Shown piece by piece: positions 1 to 6,649 of a DNA stretch of 37,178 bases; positions within the stretch are counted from its first letter, which is position 1; each line of letters starts with the position of its first letter. The notes beneath the pieces were generated by a model. The model saw only the letters and a program-made list of their open reading frames with translations. It was not told where the DNA came from and did not search any database. This DNA is from Solirubrobacterales bacterium (lineage in GTDB: Bacteria; Actinomycetota; Thermoleophilia; Solirubrobacterales; 70-9): contig WHSW01000007.1 of the NCBI GenBank assembly GCA_009379895.1, positions 10,711 through 47,888 on the forward strand, written 5' to 3'. Both the position numbers and the translations under genes were made by a program.

Positions 1-535
1 GCGTGAACATGTAGACGCCGACCAGGGCCAGGTCGCTGGGGGGGTCCTCTGGCTTCTCGACCAGCCGCACGACGCTGCCGCCGTTGAGCTCGGCGACCCC
101 GTAGTGCCACGGGTCGCTGACTTTGGTGAGCAGGATCAGCGCCTCGGGCTCGTGCTCGCGAAAGGCCTCGACCAGGGCCGTGATCCCCTCGCGCAGCAGG
201 TTGTCGCCCAGGTACATGACGAAGGCGGAGTCACCGAGGTAGTCCTCGGCGGTGAGCACGGCGTGGGCCAGGCCGAGCGGTCGCTCCTGGGGGATGTAGG
301 TGATCGCGGCGCCGAACGCCGACCCGTCGCCGACGGCCTCGCGGATCTCCTCGCCCGTGTCCGGGGCGATGACGATCCCGATCTCGTCGATCCCGGCCTC
401 GACCAGCGCCTCGATCCCGTAGAAGAGCACCGGCTTGTTGGCGACCGGGACCAGCTGCTTGGCCGAGGTGTGGGTGATCGGGCGCAGGCGGGTGCCCGCG
501 CCGCCCGAGAGGATCAGTCCCTTCAACGGTTGCAT
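1..535 (-). CDS. rmlA: Glucose-1-phosphate thymidylyltransferase, long form (3' end beyond window)
   Basis: Nucleotidyltransferase that should join dTTP and glucose-1-phosphate to give dTDP-glucose, the first step towards dTDP-rhamnose and other cell-surface deoxysugars. The visible 178 N-terminal residues carry the nucleotide-binding signature LSGGAGTRLRP at residues 9-19, then KQLVPVANKP, and a metal-binding YLGDN near residue 108. The PVANKPVLFYGIEALVEAG wording matches the long RmlA/StrD-type branch (about 355 residues) rather than the 290-residue short branch, so about half is missing beyond position 1. The ATG at 533-535 gives the expected N-terminus MQPLKGLILSGG. It is the last visible gene of a leftward group, 28 bases after the split-barrel gene. 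The substrate sugar or base could differ within this family. Confidence 0.9.
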   Translation of the reverse strand, partial: MQPLKGLILSGGAGTRLRPITHTSAKQLVPVANKPVLFYGIEALVEAGIDEIGIVIAPDTGEEIREAVGDGSAFGAAITYIPQERPLGLAHAVLTAEDYLGDSAFVMYLGDNLLREGITALVEAFREHEPEALILLTKVSDPWHYGVAELNGGSVVRLVEKPEDPPSDLALVGVYMFT

Positions 536-563
536 CGGCGGGGGAGGCTAGCGGCGTCGGGCC

Positions 564-1031
564 TCAGTAGGCGCCGCCGAGCTTGCGGTGATCCCAGCTC
601 GCCACCCTAACCGCCTCGAACCGGATCGCGACGCGCTTGGACGCCTGCGCCTCGAGCGCGGCCGCGGCGTCGCCCTCGACGCTCGCGATCCCCTCCGTGT
701 AGCGCATGGTGAGCAGCTTGGCGAACTCGAGCACCCGCTCGGGGTCGCGGATCAGCTCCGCCTCGGCCTCGATCTGCACCCCGCGCAGCTCGCCGTACTC
801 GATCCCGGTCTCGACCAGCAGGGTCGCCCGCGGGTCGCGCTCGAGGTTGCGGGCCTTCTGCGACTTGGCGTAGGTCCAGATCCACACCCGCTCCTCGCAC
901 AGGACGTACCACAACGGCATCGAGTGGGGCCACCCCCGCGGGCCGTTGGTCGAGACGACGACCACCCGCTCGGACTCGAGCAGCTCGAGCCGCTCGGCCG
1001 CGCTCAACACGATCTCGCTCCGGCGGCTCAC
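564..1031 (-). CDS. Pyridoxamine 5'-phosphate oxidase family (flavin/F420 split-barrel) protein
   Basis: A 155-residue single-domain protein of the PPOX-like split beta-barrel fold, which binds FMN, F420 or haem and often acts as a small oxidoreductase. Family-like segments are VVVVSTNGPRGWPHSMPLWY (residues about 22-41), the central WIWTYAKSQKARNLERDPRA and a C-terminal SWDHRKLGGAY. Length fits the family. The start is GTG at 1029-1031. It lies 12 bases after the MBL gene on the same strand, so the two are probably co-transcribed. The substrate cannot be read from sequence; F420 use is common in actinobacterial members but is only inferred here. Confidence 0.8.
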   Translation of the reverse strand: MSRRSEIVLSAAERLELLESERVVVVSTNGPRGWPHSMPLWYVLCEERVWIWTYAKSQKARNLERDPRATLLVETGIEYGELRGVQIEAEAELIRDPERVLEFAKLLTMRYTEGIASVEGDAAAALEAQASKRVAIRFEAVRVASWDHRKLGGAY

Positions 1032-1043
1032 GCGGCTGGCACG

Positions 1044-1832
1044 TTAGGCGGTGAGGTCACCGGGCAGGCGATCCTCGTCGGCGAGCTTCTCGAGGTGGGC
1101 CTGCATCGCGATCGCCGCCGCCGGGCGCAGCGGCTCGGGCACCTCGTCCCAGACGATGTCGACCAGGCGCGAGCGCGAGCGCTCCCCCGATTCGAGCGCC
1201 GCGACCAACCTGCGCTCGCGATCGGCGCGATGGGCGATGTACTCGGCCACCTTGGCCGCCGGATCGGCGATCGGCGGCCCGTGCCCGGGCGCCAGCAGGT
1301 CGACGTCGAGCTCGGCGACCCGGCGCAGCGAGGTCATGTAGTCGACCAGCGAGCCGCCGTGCGCGGCCGGCGGCACGATCGACGATCCCCAGCCCAGGAT
1401 CAGGTCGCCGCAGAAGCAGACCCGGTCGGCGACGAAGCAGACGTGGTCGGGGGCGTGGCCCGGGGTCGGGATCACCGCGAACGGCCCGGCGTCAGTGGCC
1501 CGAGCGGCCACCGCGGACGTCCCCGCGCCAGGGTCGCGCATCTCATCGCCGGGCCCGGCGGTGCCCCAGACGAGCGGCGCGCCGAGCGCGGCGACCCCGG
1601 CGCCATGGTCGGCGTGGCCGTGGGTGAGCAGCACCCCGGCGATCCCCCCGCGCGAGTCGGCCACGACCTGCACCTCGGCCAGGTGGCCGGGGTCGTCGGG
1701 GCCGGGGTCGATCACGAAGGCGGGTTCACGCCCGACCACGTACGTATTCGTCCCCTCCAGGGTCATCGGCCCCGGATTCGGGGCGACGATCCGCTCGATC
1801 TCCGGATGCCCCGGCAGGGAATCGCTCGCCAC
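1044..1832 (-). CDS. MBL-fold metallohydrolase, LACTB2-like
   Basis: A 262-residue metallo-beta-lactamase-fold hydrolase. The zinc ligands are all present: HGHADH at residues 71-76, TPGHAPDH (His126), CGD (Asp143) and PGHG (His184). A helical or winged-helix C-terminal segment (about 200-258) is typical of the LACTB2/glyoxalase-II-like branch, whose members hydrolyse thioesters or single-stranded RNA. The N-terminal NPGPMTLEGTNTYVVG is also characteristic of that branch. The start is GTG at 1830-1832 with GGAG eight bases upstream. It lies 39 bases after the WYL regulator gene and 12 before the split-barrel gene, consistent with one leftward transcript. The substrate is unknown. Confidence 0.85.
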   Translation of the reverse strand: MASDSLPGHPEIERIVAPNPGPMTLEGTNTYVVGREPAFVIDPGPDDPGHLAEVQVVADSRGGIAGVLLTHGHADHGAGVAALGAPLVWGTAGPGDEMRDPGAGTSAVAARATDAGPFAVIPTPGHAPDHVCFVADRVCFCGDLILGWGSSIVPPAAHGGSLVDYMTSLRRVAELDVDLLAPGHGPPIADPAAKVAEYIAHRADRERRLVAALESGERSRSRLVDIVWDEVPEPLRPAAAIAMQAHLEKLADEDRLPGDLTA

Positions 1833-1871
1833 CGAGCTATCTCCGCCGGCCGGCCGCTGCTGGGGCGCGCA

Positions 1872-3926
1872 CTACTTGCTGCCCACCGCCTCGAGCACCG
1901 CCTCGCGCGCCTCGTCGGGCTCGAGCACCACCAGGTCCCCGACTCCCTTGAGCACCTCCCGCACGAGCCAGTCGCTCGAGCCGTAGGGAAGCTCGACCAC
2001 GACCGCCCCATCGGAGAGCTCCTCGACCACGGTGCGCTCCTCGCGCAGCCAGCGGGCGCGCTCGGGCGAGACCCACACCCGCGCGACCCCGGCGCTGGTC
2101 ACCTCGCCGTGCACGAGCCACTCCTGCTCGGCGAGCAGCTCCTCGACGCCCTCGCGCGGCTCGAACTCGGCGGCGGTGATCACCGCCTCCTTGATCCGGT
2201 CGAGTCGGAAGTGGCGGGTGTCGGCGCGGCCGAGGTCATAGCAGCCGAGATACCAGCCCTGTGGGCCGCTGACCAGCTGGTAGGGCTCGACCTCGCGCTT
2301 GACGAACTCGTCCTCGTTCTCCTTGTAGTACTGCAGCTCGAGCACCCGCCGGCCCTGGATCGCGTCGTTGACCGTGCGCACGACCGAGGAGTCGTCGCGG
2401 CCCGGCGCGATCTCGAGCCCCTCCTCGGAGGGGTCGTGGCCGAGCGCGGCGACGATCTTCGAGCGCGCGGTCTGCAGGCCCGACTGCGGCAGATGGTCGC
2501 CGAACAGGTCGATCGCCGCGACCAGCGCCTTCGCCTCGAGCGGCAGCAGGCGCGCCGGGCGGGCGAAGTTGTCGCCGTAGGTATCGGAGTCGACCTCGAT
2601 CCGCTCGCCGGCGATCTCCGCGTAGAGCACGTAGGTGCCGCCGCCGAAGTTGACGACGTTGAGCACGTCGAGATCCTCGCGCAGCTCCTCGAGCGAGATG
2701 TTGAGCTCACCCAGCGCCTGCTCGGTGGGCAGGCTGCCCTCCTGGCGCGCGGCGCCGATCAGCAGGCCCGCCAGGGTCACCAGGCGGGCGAATCGCTCGG
2801 GGCGGATCACCGAGTCCGCCCGCCCGTTCGAGGCGCGCGGCCGCGAGCCGTTGCCCTCGGCCAGCGGCCTGCCGACGGTCCTCGCTACCCCGAACTCCTC
2901 GCGGTGTCGGTCGCGCAACAGCGCCCGGCGCGCATCGGCGTCGGCGGCGAGCTCGGGCGGCGCGAGCAGGCGCGCGTTCTCGCGCCAGCTCAGCGCCCAG
3001 GAGATCAGCTGGCGGGCCGAGGCGTATTCGGTCTCGAAGACCGAGCCGCGACCCTTGACGCCGTCAGACCGCTTCGCCTTGCGCAGCGTGCCGTGGCGGC
3101 CGAAGTCGCGCTCGACCAGCCAGGCGATCCGCTCGCGCACGAAGACCTGCGCGGAGCCGGCGATCTCGCCCATCTGCCAGTCGGCGCGCTTGCCGTAGTC
3201 GCGCCGGTCGAAGTCCTCGGGGGCGGTGAAGTCGTGCTCGGCCTTGGTCGCGTAGGAGACCTTGCCGCGGATCCGCGAGAGCCGGAAGACCCGCACCTCG
3301 TCGCGCTCGTGCGCGTGGGCGATCAAGTAGAACTGCCCGTCGCGGAAGACGAGGTGGTACGGATCGACCTTGCGATCGGAGAGCTCGTCGCGCTGCAACG
3401 AGTAGTAGGAGAACTCGATCGTCTTGCGACGTGAGATCGCGGTCTCGATCTTGGCCAGCCGCTGCGAGAGCTCGCGGCCGCTGCCGGCCGCCGACAGCTT
3501 GACGTCGATCGGCGCCTCCTCCTGATCGGTGAGCGGGCTCGGTCGTCCCCAGGAGACCTGCTGGAGGGCCAGTCGCAGCGGCTCGGCGTAGGCGAACTCG
3601 CCGTCGAGCAGGCCGAGCGCGGTGCGCAGGGCGGCGAGCTCGGAGTCCGAGAACTCGATCGCCGGCAGGTAGTAGTTCTCGGGCGGCAGCGCGTACAGCT
3701 CCGCCTCGAAGAACCCCTCGGCCGGTCGCTCCACCTGCAGCGAGATCCCGAGGCTCTCGAGCTCCGCCCGGTCGGCGTAGAAGCGGCGCGCGAACGCGTC
3801 CTCGTTCATCGAGCTGTACCCCTCGACGTCGCGCTTGATCTCGAGCGCCGAGACGGGCCTGCGGTTGGACATCAAGAACGAGATCAGCGACAGCTGGCGG
3901 ATCAGCTTCTCGGTGTCCTTGGCCAT
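1872..3926 (-). CDS. Fused PafB-PafC-like WYL-domain transcriptional regulator
   Basis: A 684-residue protein made of two successive HTH-WYL-WCX units. Unit one has the N-terminal HTH (about 1-70) and a WYL core around SYYSLQRDELSDRKVDPYHL; unit two begins near residue 365 and has its WYL core around LQYYKENEDEFVKREVEPYQ. Mycobacterial PafB and PafC are separate neighbours that form a heterodimer activating the LexA-independent DNA-damage response; here both are one chain. WYL domains sense nucleic acid or nucleotide ligands. I choose ATG 3924-3926 (MAKDTEKL) over an upstream in-frame start because a TATCCT hexamer ends 7 bases before it. DNA-damage control is inferred from the family only. 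Confidence 0.85.
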   Translation of the reverse strand: MAKDTEKLIRQLSLISFLMSNRRPVSALEIKRDVEGYSSMNEDAFARRFYADRAELESLGISLQVERPAEGFFEAELYALPPENYYLPAIEFSDSELAALRTALGLLDGEFAYAEPLRLALQQVSWGRPSPLTDQEEAPIDVKLSAAGSGRELSQRLAKIETAISRRKTIEFSYYSLQRDELSDRKVDPYHLVFRDGQFYLIAHAHERDEVRVFRLSRIRGKVSYATKAEHDFTAPEDFDRRDYGKRADWQMGEIAGSAQVFVRERIAWLVERDFGRHGTLRKAKRSDGVKGRGSVFETEYASARQLISWALSWRENARLLAPPELAADADARRALLRDRHREEFGVARTVGRPLAEGNGSRPRASNGRADSVIRPERFARLVTLAGLLIGAARQEGSLPTEQALGELNISLEELREDLDVLNVVNFGGGTYVLYAEIAGERIEVDSDTYGDNFARPARLLPLEAKALVAAIDLFGDHLPQSGLQTARSKIVAALGHDPSEEGLEIAPGRDDSSVVRTVNDAIQGRRVLELQYYKENEDEFVKREVEPYQLVSGPQGWYLGCYDLGRADTRHFRLDRIKEAVITAAEFEPREGVEELLAEQEWLVHGEVTSAGVARVWVSPERARWLREERTVVEELSDGAVVVELPYGSSDWLVREVLKGVGDLVVLEPDEAREAVLEAVGSK

Positions 3927-3933
3927 CGGGCTG

Positions 3934-3939
3934 AGGATA
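3934..3939 (-). promoter_or_regulatory. -10 element (TATCCT) of the WYL regulator
   Basis: TATCCT on the minus strand fits actinobacterial TANNNT and lies 7 bases before ATG 3924-3926, so the transcript would be leaderless or nearly so. No Shine-Dalgarno sequence precedes the ATG. Confidence 0.55.
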
Positions 3940-3983
3940 TTGAGCCTTCGCCGCATCGCCCGACGCGGTTCGCACCGCAAAGC

Positions 3984-3996
3984 TCGCAATTTGCGA
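3984..3996. promoter_or_regulatory. Palindromic operator candidate TCGCAAtTTGCGA
   Basis: Perfect 13-base palindrome with 6-base arms, about 45 bases upstream of the WYL -10 element in the divergent gap. A further CGCAAA half-site at 3976-3981 pairs with TTTGCG at 3990-3995. Position and symmetry suggest a regulator site, possibly autoregulatory. No binding protein can be named. Confidence 0.4.
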
Positions 3997-4067
3997 CGAC
4001 CCGGCGGGGTTTGCGGCCGCCGCGGCCTCGGCTAGGGTCGCGGCCACCCGCGGGCGCGGGGGAGTGG

Positions 4068-4382
4068 ATGCTGGGCGCCGGCACGGTCATCAACCCGATC
4101 ATCAAGATCGTCACCACGGTGGCGATCCTCGCCGCGGCCTACTTCTTCATCGTCAAGCCGATCCTCGATACCACCGAGAGCGCGTTCGACTCGGTCAGCC
4201 CGGCGTTCGAGAGCTTCCAGGGATTCGAGGGACTGCCCGGCCAGATCCAGGACCAGGTCGACCAGGCGTTCGATCAGACCAACGATTCCGAGCGGCTCGC
4301 GGCCTGCATCCAGCGGGCCCTGCGCGGGGGCGCCCCGGGCCATCGACGCATCAACCGCTGCGTCGACCGCTTCTCGGGCTAA
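4068..4382 (+). CDS. Small single-pass membrane protein, unknown function
   Basis: A 104-residue protein with an N-terminal membrane segment (about residues 6-27, VINPIIKIVTTVAILAAAYF) followed by an acidic, Gln/Asp-rich soluble part and a C-terminal basic stretch containing two cysteines (CIQRALRGG and INRCVDRF). The start is ATG 4068-4070, preceded by GGGGGAG at 4057-4063 as ribosome-binding site; a TAGGGT -10 candidate at 4033-4038 gives a leader of about 23 bases, so this gene is not leaderless. It is divergent from the WYL regulator and convergent with the RTX gene. I do not recognise the family. Confidence 0.65.
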   Translation: MLGAGTVINPIIKIVTTVAILAAAYFFIVKPILDTTESAFDSVSPAFESFQGFEGLPGQIQDQVDQAFDQTNDSERLAACIQRALRGGAPGHRRINRCVDRFSG

Positions 4383-4410
4383 CCGCCCGGAGCAGGGAAG
4401 GGAGTGGCGC

Positions 4411-5331
4411 TTAGCAGCTCCGTTTCCGGTCCCTGCCGCTGCCTCCTCGACACGCGTCATCGCCACCGCCGCCGCGCAGCTTGTCGTCGCCACCGCCGCC
4501 GCGTAGCACGTCGAGCCCGCCGATGCCCCGCAGCTCGTCGTCGCCGCCGATGCCCCGCAGCTCGTCGTCGTCGGTTCCGCCGCGCACCAGGTCGGACCCC
4601 GTTCCACCGCGCAGGTTGTCCTCGGCGCCGCCGCCGCGCAGCACGTCGTTCCCGCCGCCGCCGCGCAGCTTGTCGTCGTCGCCGCGGCCCTTGAGGACGT
4701 CGTCCCCGCCGAAGCCGCAGATGATGTCCTTGCGCCCGAGCCCGTCGATCCTGTCGTCACCGGCCAGCCCGACGATCACGTCTCGCTTGTCCGTGCCAAC
4801 GAGCTCGTCGTCACCCGGCGTGCCCACGATGGTTGCGATCTTGCCGCCGCAGCGCGAGGGGAACGTGTACTCACCGACGACCGTGGTCGTCTCCGTGTCG
4901 CTGTTGTTCTCGGCCCGCGAGTCGGTGTCGACCGTGGACGCCCTGGCCTTGTTCGAGATCTGCCCGTCCCTCCTCGGCGTCACCCGGAGCGTGACCCTGG
5001 CGGTGGCGCCGTTGGCGAGCTCTCCGAGCTCGCAGGCGACCTTCCTGCCGCTGCGGTCACAGGTCCCCTGAGTGGAGGCCGCCGATCCGAACACCACTCG
5101 GGCCGGGAGGCGGTCGACCACGGTCACCCCGTTCGCCGTGTCCGGCCCCGCGTTCGACACCGTCAGGGTGTACGAGAGCTCGGCGCCCCGCGGGGCGGGA
5201 TCCGAGCCGTCGGCCTTGCTCAGCGACAGATCGGCGGTCGCCGCGAGTGCCGTCGCCGGGGCGACAGCAGCGATCGCAGCGATCGCCGAGGCCGCGATCA
5301 AACCTAGTCGCGTGCTGTTCTTTGGCTTCAC
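4411..5331 (-). CDS. Secreted DUF11 / RTX-type calcium-binding repeat protein
   Basis: A 306-residue exported protein. From the GTG start the order is a Sec signal peptide (KPKNSTRLGL then an Ala-rich core ending ATALAA, about 1-30), a DUF11-type beta-sandwich (about 32-140, with the hallmark LSYTLTVSNAGPDTANGVTV), and about a dozen RTX nonapeptides of GGxGxDxLx type (about 165-300), which bind calcium in a parallel beta-roll. It ends with a short basic tail containing a final Cys. No type I secretion genes are nearby. I prefer GTG 5329-5331 over upstream in-frame starts because GGGAGGG lies 9 bases before it and the signal peptide begins there. A surface or matrix role is inferred. Confidence 0.8.
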   Translation of the reverse strand: MKPKNSTRLGLIAASAIAAIAAVAPATALAATADLSLSKADGSDPAPRGAELSYTLTVSNAGPDTANGVTVVDRLPARVVFGSAASTQGTCDRSGRKVACELGELANGATARVTLRVTPRRDGQISNKARASTVDTDSRAENNSDTETTTVVGEYTFPSRCGGKIATIVGTPGDDELVGTDKRDVIVGLAGDDRIDGLGRKDIICGFGGDDVLKGRGDDDKLRGGGGNDVLRGGGAEDNLRGGTGSDLVRGGTDDDELRGIGGDDELRGIGGLDVLRGGGGDDKLRGGGGDDACRGGSGRDRKRSC

Positions 5332-5429
5332 GTCGCACGTCCCTCCCCCCGCAGCCGTCATCGTCCTCCCCCCGGGTCTCATCCGTGCAAACACGCCCCG
5401 GCGGCGCGAGTCGCGGTGCGTGTGTGCGG

Positions 5430-5463
5430 TCCGCGAGCGGTCGGTGTCCGTTCCGCGAGCGGT
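5430..5463. repeat. 12-base direct repeat with 22-base period upstream of the RTX gene
   Basis: TCCGCGAGCGGT occurs at 5430-5441 and again at 5452-5463, an offset of 22 bases or about two helical turns. It sits in the 150-base gap between the OB-HD gene and the RTX gene, both on the minus strand. A two-site response-regulator box is possible; no promoter is clear. Confidence 0.35.
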
Positions 5464-5481
5464 TTGTCGTGGAGGGGTGCG

Positions 5482-6513
5482 CTACGCGGCGCGGCGCGCG
5501 CCGAAGTAGGCGGCGGAGTCGATCCCGCGGTCGAACCGTGACCAGGCCTCGCCGTCGGGCAGCTGGCGTTCGATCCGATCGAAGCTGCCGAGGGTGCCGC
5601 CGAGGTTGTCCATCGCGTGCACGAGGGTCGCCTCGCGGGTCGCGGGCACGACCGGGGAACCGTTCTCGAGCTTGCCGTGATGCGAGAGGACGATGTGCAG
5701 CACCGCCTGGGCCAGTTCGGGGTCGAACCCGTCGATCGACTCGATCGCGCGGCGGACCAGGTAGTAGCCGAGCGGGATCTCCCCCTGCAGGCGGCCGGCG
5801 TCGGTGAGGTCGATCGCCAGCGGGTCGTCGTTGTAGGCCTGGGTCTTGCCGATGTCGTGCACGAGCGCGCCGGTGATCGCGACGTCGCGGTCGATGCCGC
5901 CGAACGCCGACGCCGCCGCGCTCACCGCCTGCGCCACCGAGACGCTGTGATCGAGCAACCCGTGCGGATAGGCCTGGTGGTAGTACTTGGCTGCGGGCGC
6001 GACCCGGAAGCGCTTGAAGATCTTCGACTCGGCGCCGAACAGCCGCGCGAGCAGGGCGCGAAGCTGCGGGTGCTGGATCGTGGCGATCAGCTCGCGAAGG
6101 TCGCCCTCGAGCCGCTCGACCGAGACCGGCGGGCCCTCGGCGAGCTCGTCGTGGGAGTACTCGCCGTCGCCCGCGGGGCGAATGGTTCGGACGGTGATCT
6201 TCGCCCCGTACTGCGGGTGAATCGAGAAGCGACCCTCGATGAACACGACGGTCCCGGGCGCCGTGCAGTCGAAGCAATCGTCGACCTCCTCCCAGGCGAC
6301 CGCTTCGACGGTCCCGGTGCGATCGGCGACCACCAGGCGGACGAAGTCATCGCCGCTGCGGCGGCTGCGGCGCTCGCGCTCGCGGACCGCGAAGGCGGCG
6401 GCGACGTCCTGCCCCTCGGCCAGCTCGCGGACGAAGGCGCGCCCCGCCGGGTCCGGGGACGGAGCCTCCTCGAGCGGCGCCTGAAGGGCCTCGATGATGA
6501 CCTGATCGCTCAT
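5482..6513 (-). CDS. OB-fold plus HD-domain 3'-5' exoribonuclease, YhaM-like
   Basis: A 343-residue protein with an OB-fold nucleic-acid-binding domain (about 35-115, with DDFVRLVVADRTGTVEAVAW) followed by an HD phosphohydrolase domain (about 170-310). HD residues visible are His184 and His189 in YPHGLLDHSV, the His219-Asp220 pair in ALVHDIGKTQAY, and SHHG at 277-280. Domain order and length match Bacillus YhaM, a metal-dependent 3'-5' exonuclease. The start is ATG 6511-6513. A TACCTT hexamer 7 bases upstream suggests a leaderless transcript. It is divergent from the MFS gene. RNA versus DNA preference cannot be told. Confidence 0.85.
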   Translation of the reverse strand: MSDQVIIEALQAPLEEAPSPDPAGRAFVRELAEGQDVAAAFAVRERERRSRRSGDDFVRLVVADRTGTVEAVAWEEVDDCFDCTAPGTVVFIEGRFSIHPQYGAKITVRTIRPAGDGEYSHDELAEGPPVSVERLEGDLRELIATIQHPQLRALLARLFGAESKIFKRFRVAPAAKYYHQAYPHGLLDHSVSVAQAVSAAASAFGGIDRDVAITGALVHDIGKTQAYNDDPLAIDLTDAGRLQGEIPLGYYLVRRAIESIDGFDPELAQAVLHIVLSHHGKLENGSPVVPATREATLVHAMDNLGGTLGSFDRIERQLPDGEAWSRFDRGIDSAAYFGARRAA

Positions 6514-6520
6514 TGGCTCC

Positions 6521-6526
6521 AAGGTA
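6521..6526 (-). promoter_or_regulatory. -10 element (TACCTT) of the OB-HD gene
   Basis: Minus-strand TACCTT, 7 bases before ATG 6511-6513. This is the same geometry as the other leaderless candidates in the window. A GGAG lies only 3 bases from the ATG, too close for an effective ribosome-binding site. Confidence 0.5.
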
Positions 6527-6613
6527 GACAGAGGGCCGGACGGCGCAATTCTCTTCCCATGCAGGAGAAGTCGGCGATCGCGGTCGCGGGCTGACACCCG
6601 GCCCGGAGTCGGC

Positions 6614-6619
6614 GATAAT
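6614..6619 (+). promoter_or_regulatory. -10 element (GATAAT) of the MFS transcription unit
   Basis: GATAAT is close to the housekeeping -10 consensus. The predicted transcript start falls around 6626, just before an ATG at 6629-6631 that opens a six-codon ORF ending in the MFS start codon. Confidence 0.55.
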
Positions 6620-6628
6620 CGAGTCGCG

Positions 6629-6649
6629 ATGAGAGGGGGCGTGCCGTGA
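6629..6649 (+). CDS. Six-codon upstream ORF overlapping the MFS start
   Basis: ATG at 6629 opens a six-codon frame (MRGGVP) whose TGA at 6647-6649 overlaps the MFS start GTG at 6646-6648. The ATG lies 9 bases after GATAAT, where a leaderless start would sit, and the body of the mini-ORF contains the AGAGGGGG ribosome-binding stretch for the MFS gene. It could load ribosomes for coupled translation. It may also be a chance frame. Confidence 0.35.
   Translation: MRGGVP

Noticed and set aside
588-3434. Long open frame on the plus strand across 588-3434
   Set aside because: It lies antisense to four well-supported minus-strand genes. Its product is an Arg/Asp/Gly-rich composition typical of a shadow frame in GC-rich DNA, with no domain.
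4375-4389. CGGGC-TAACC-GCCCG hairpin at the end of the small membrane protein gene
   Set aside because: The 5-base stem spans the stop codon and no U tract follows; not convincing as a terminator.
4471-4840. Short-period DNA repeats in the RTX region as a CRISPR-like array
   Set aside because: The periodicity is the 27-base coding repeat of GGxGxDxLx nonapeptides. There are no spacers and no cas genes.
6559-6594. 11-codon ORF (MQEKSAIAVAG) before the MFS promoter
   Set aside because: It lies upstream of the predicted transcript start and has no promoter of its own.
6569-6616. Direct repeat AGTCGGCGAT at 6569 and 6607
   Set aside because: The 38-base spacing is not a whole number of helical turns and the motif is made of common GC words; too weak to call.
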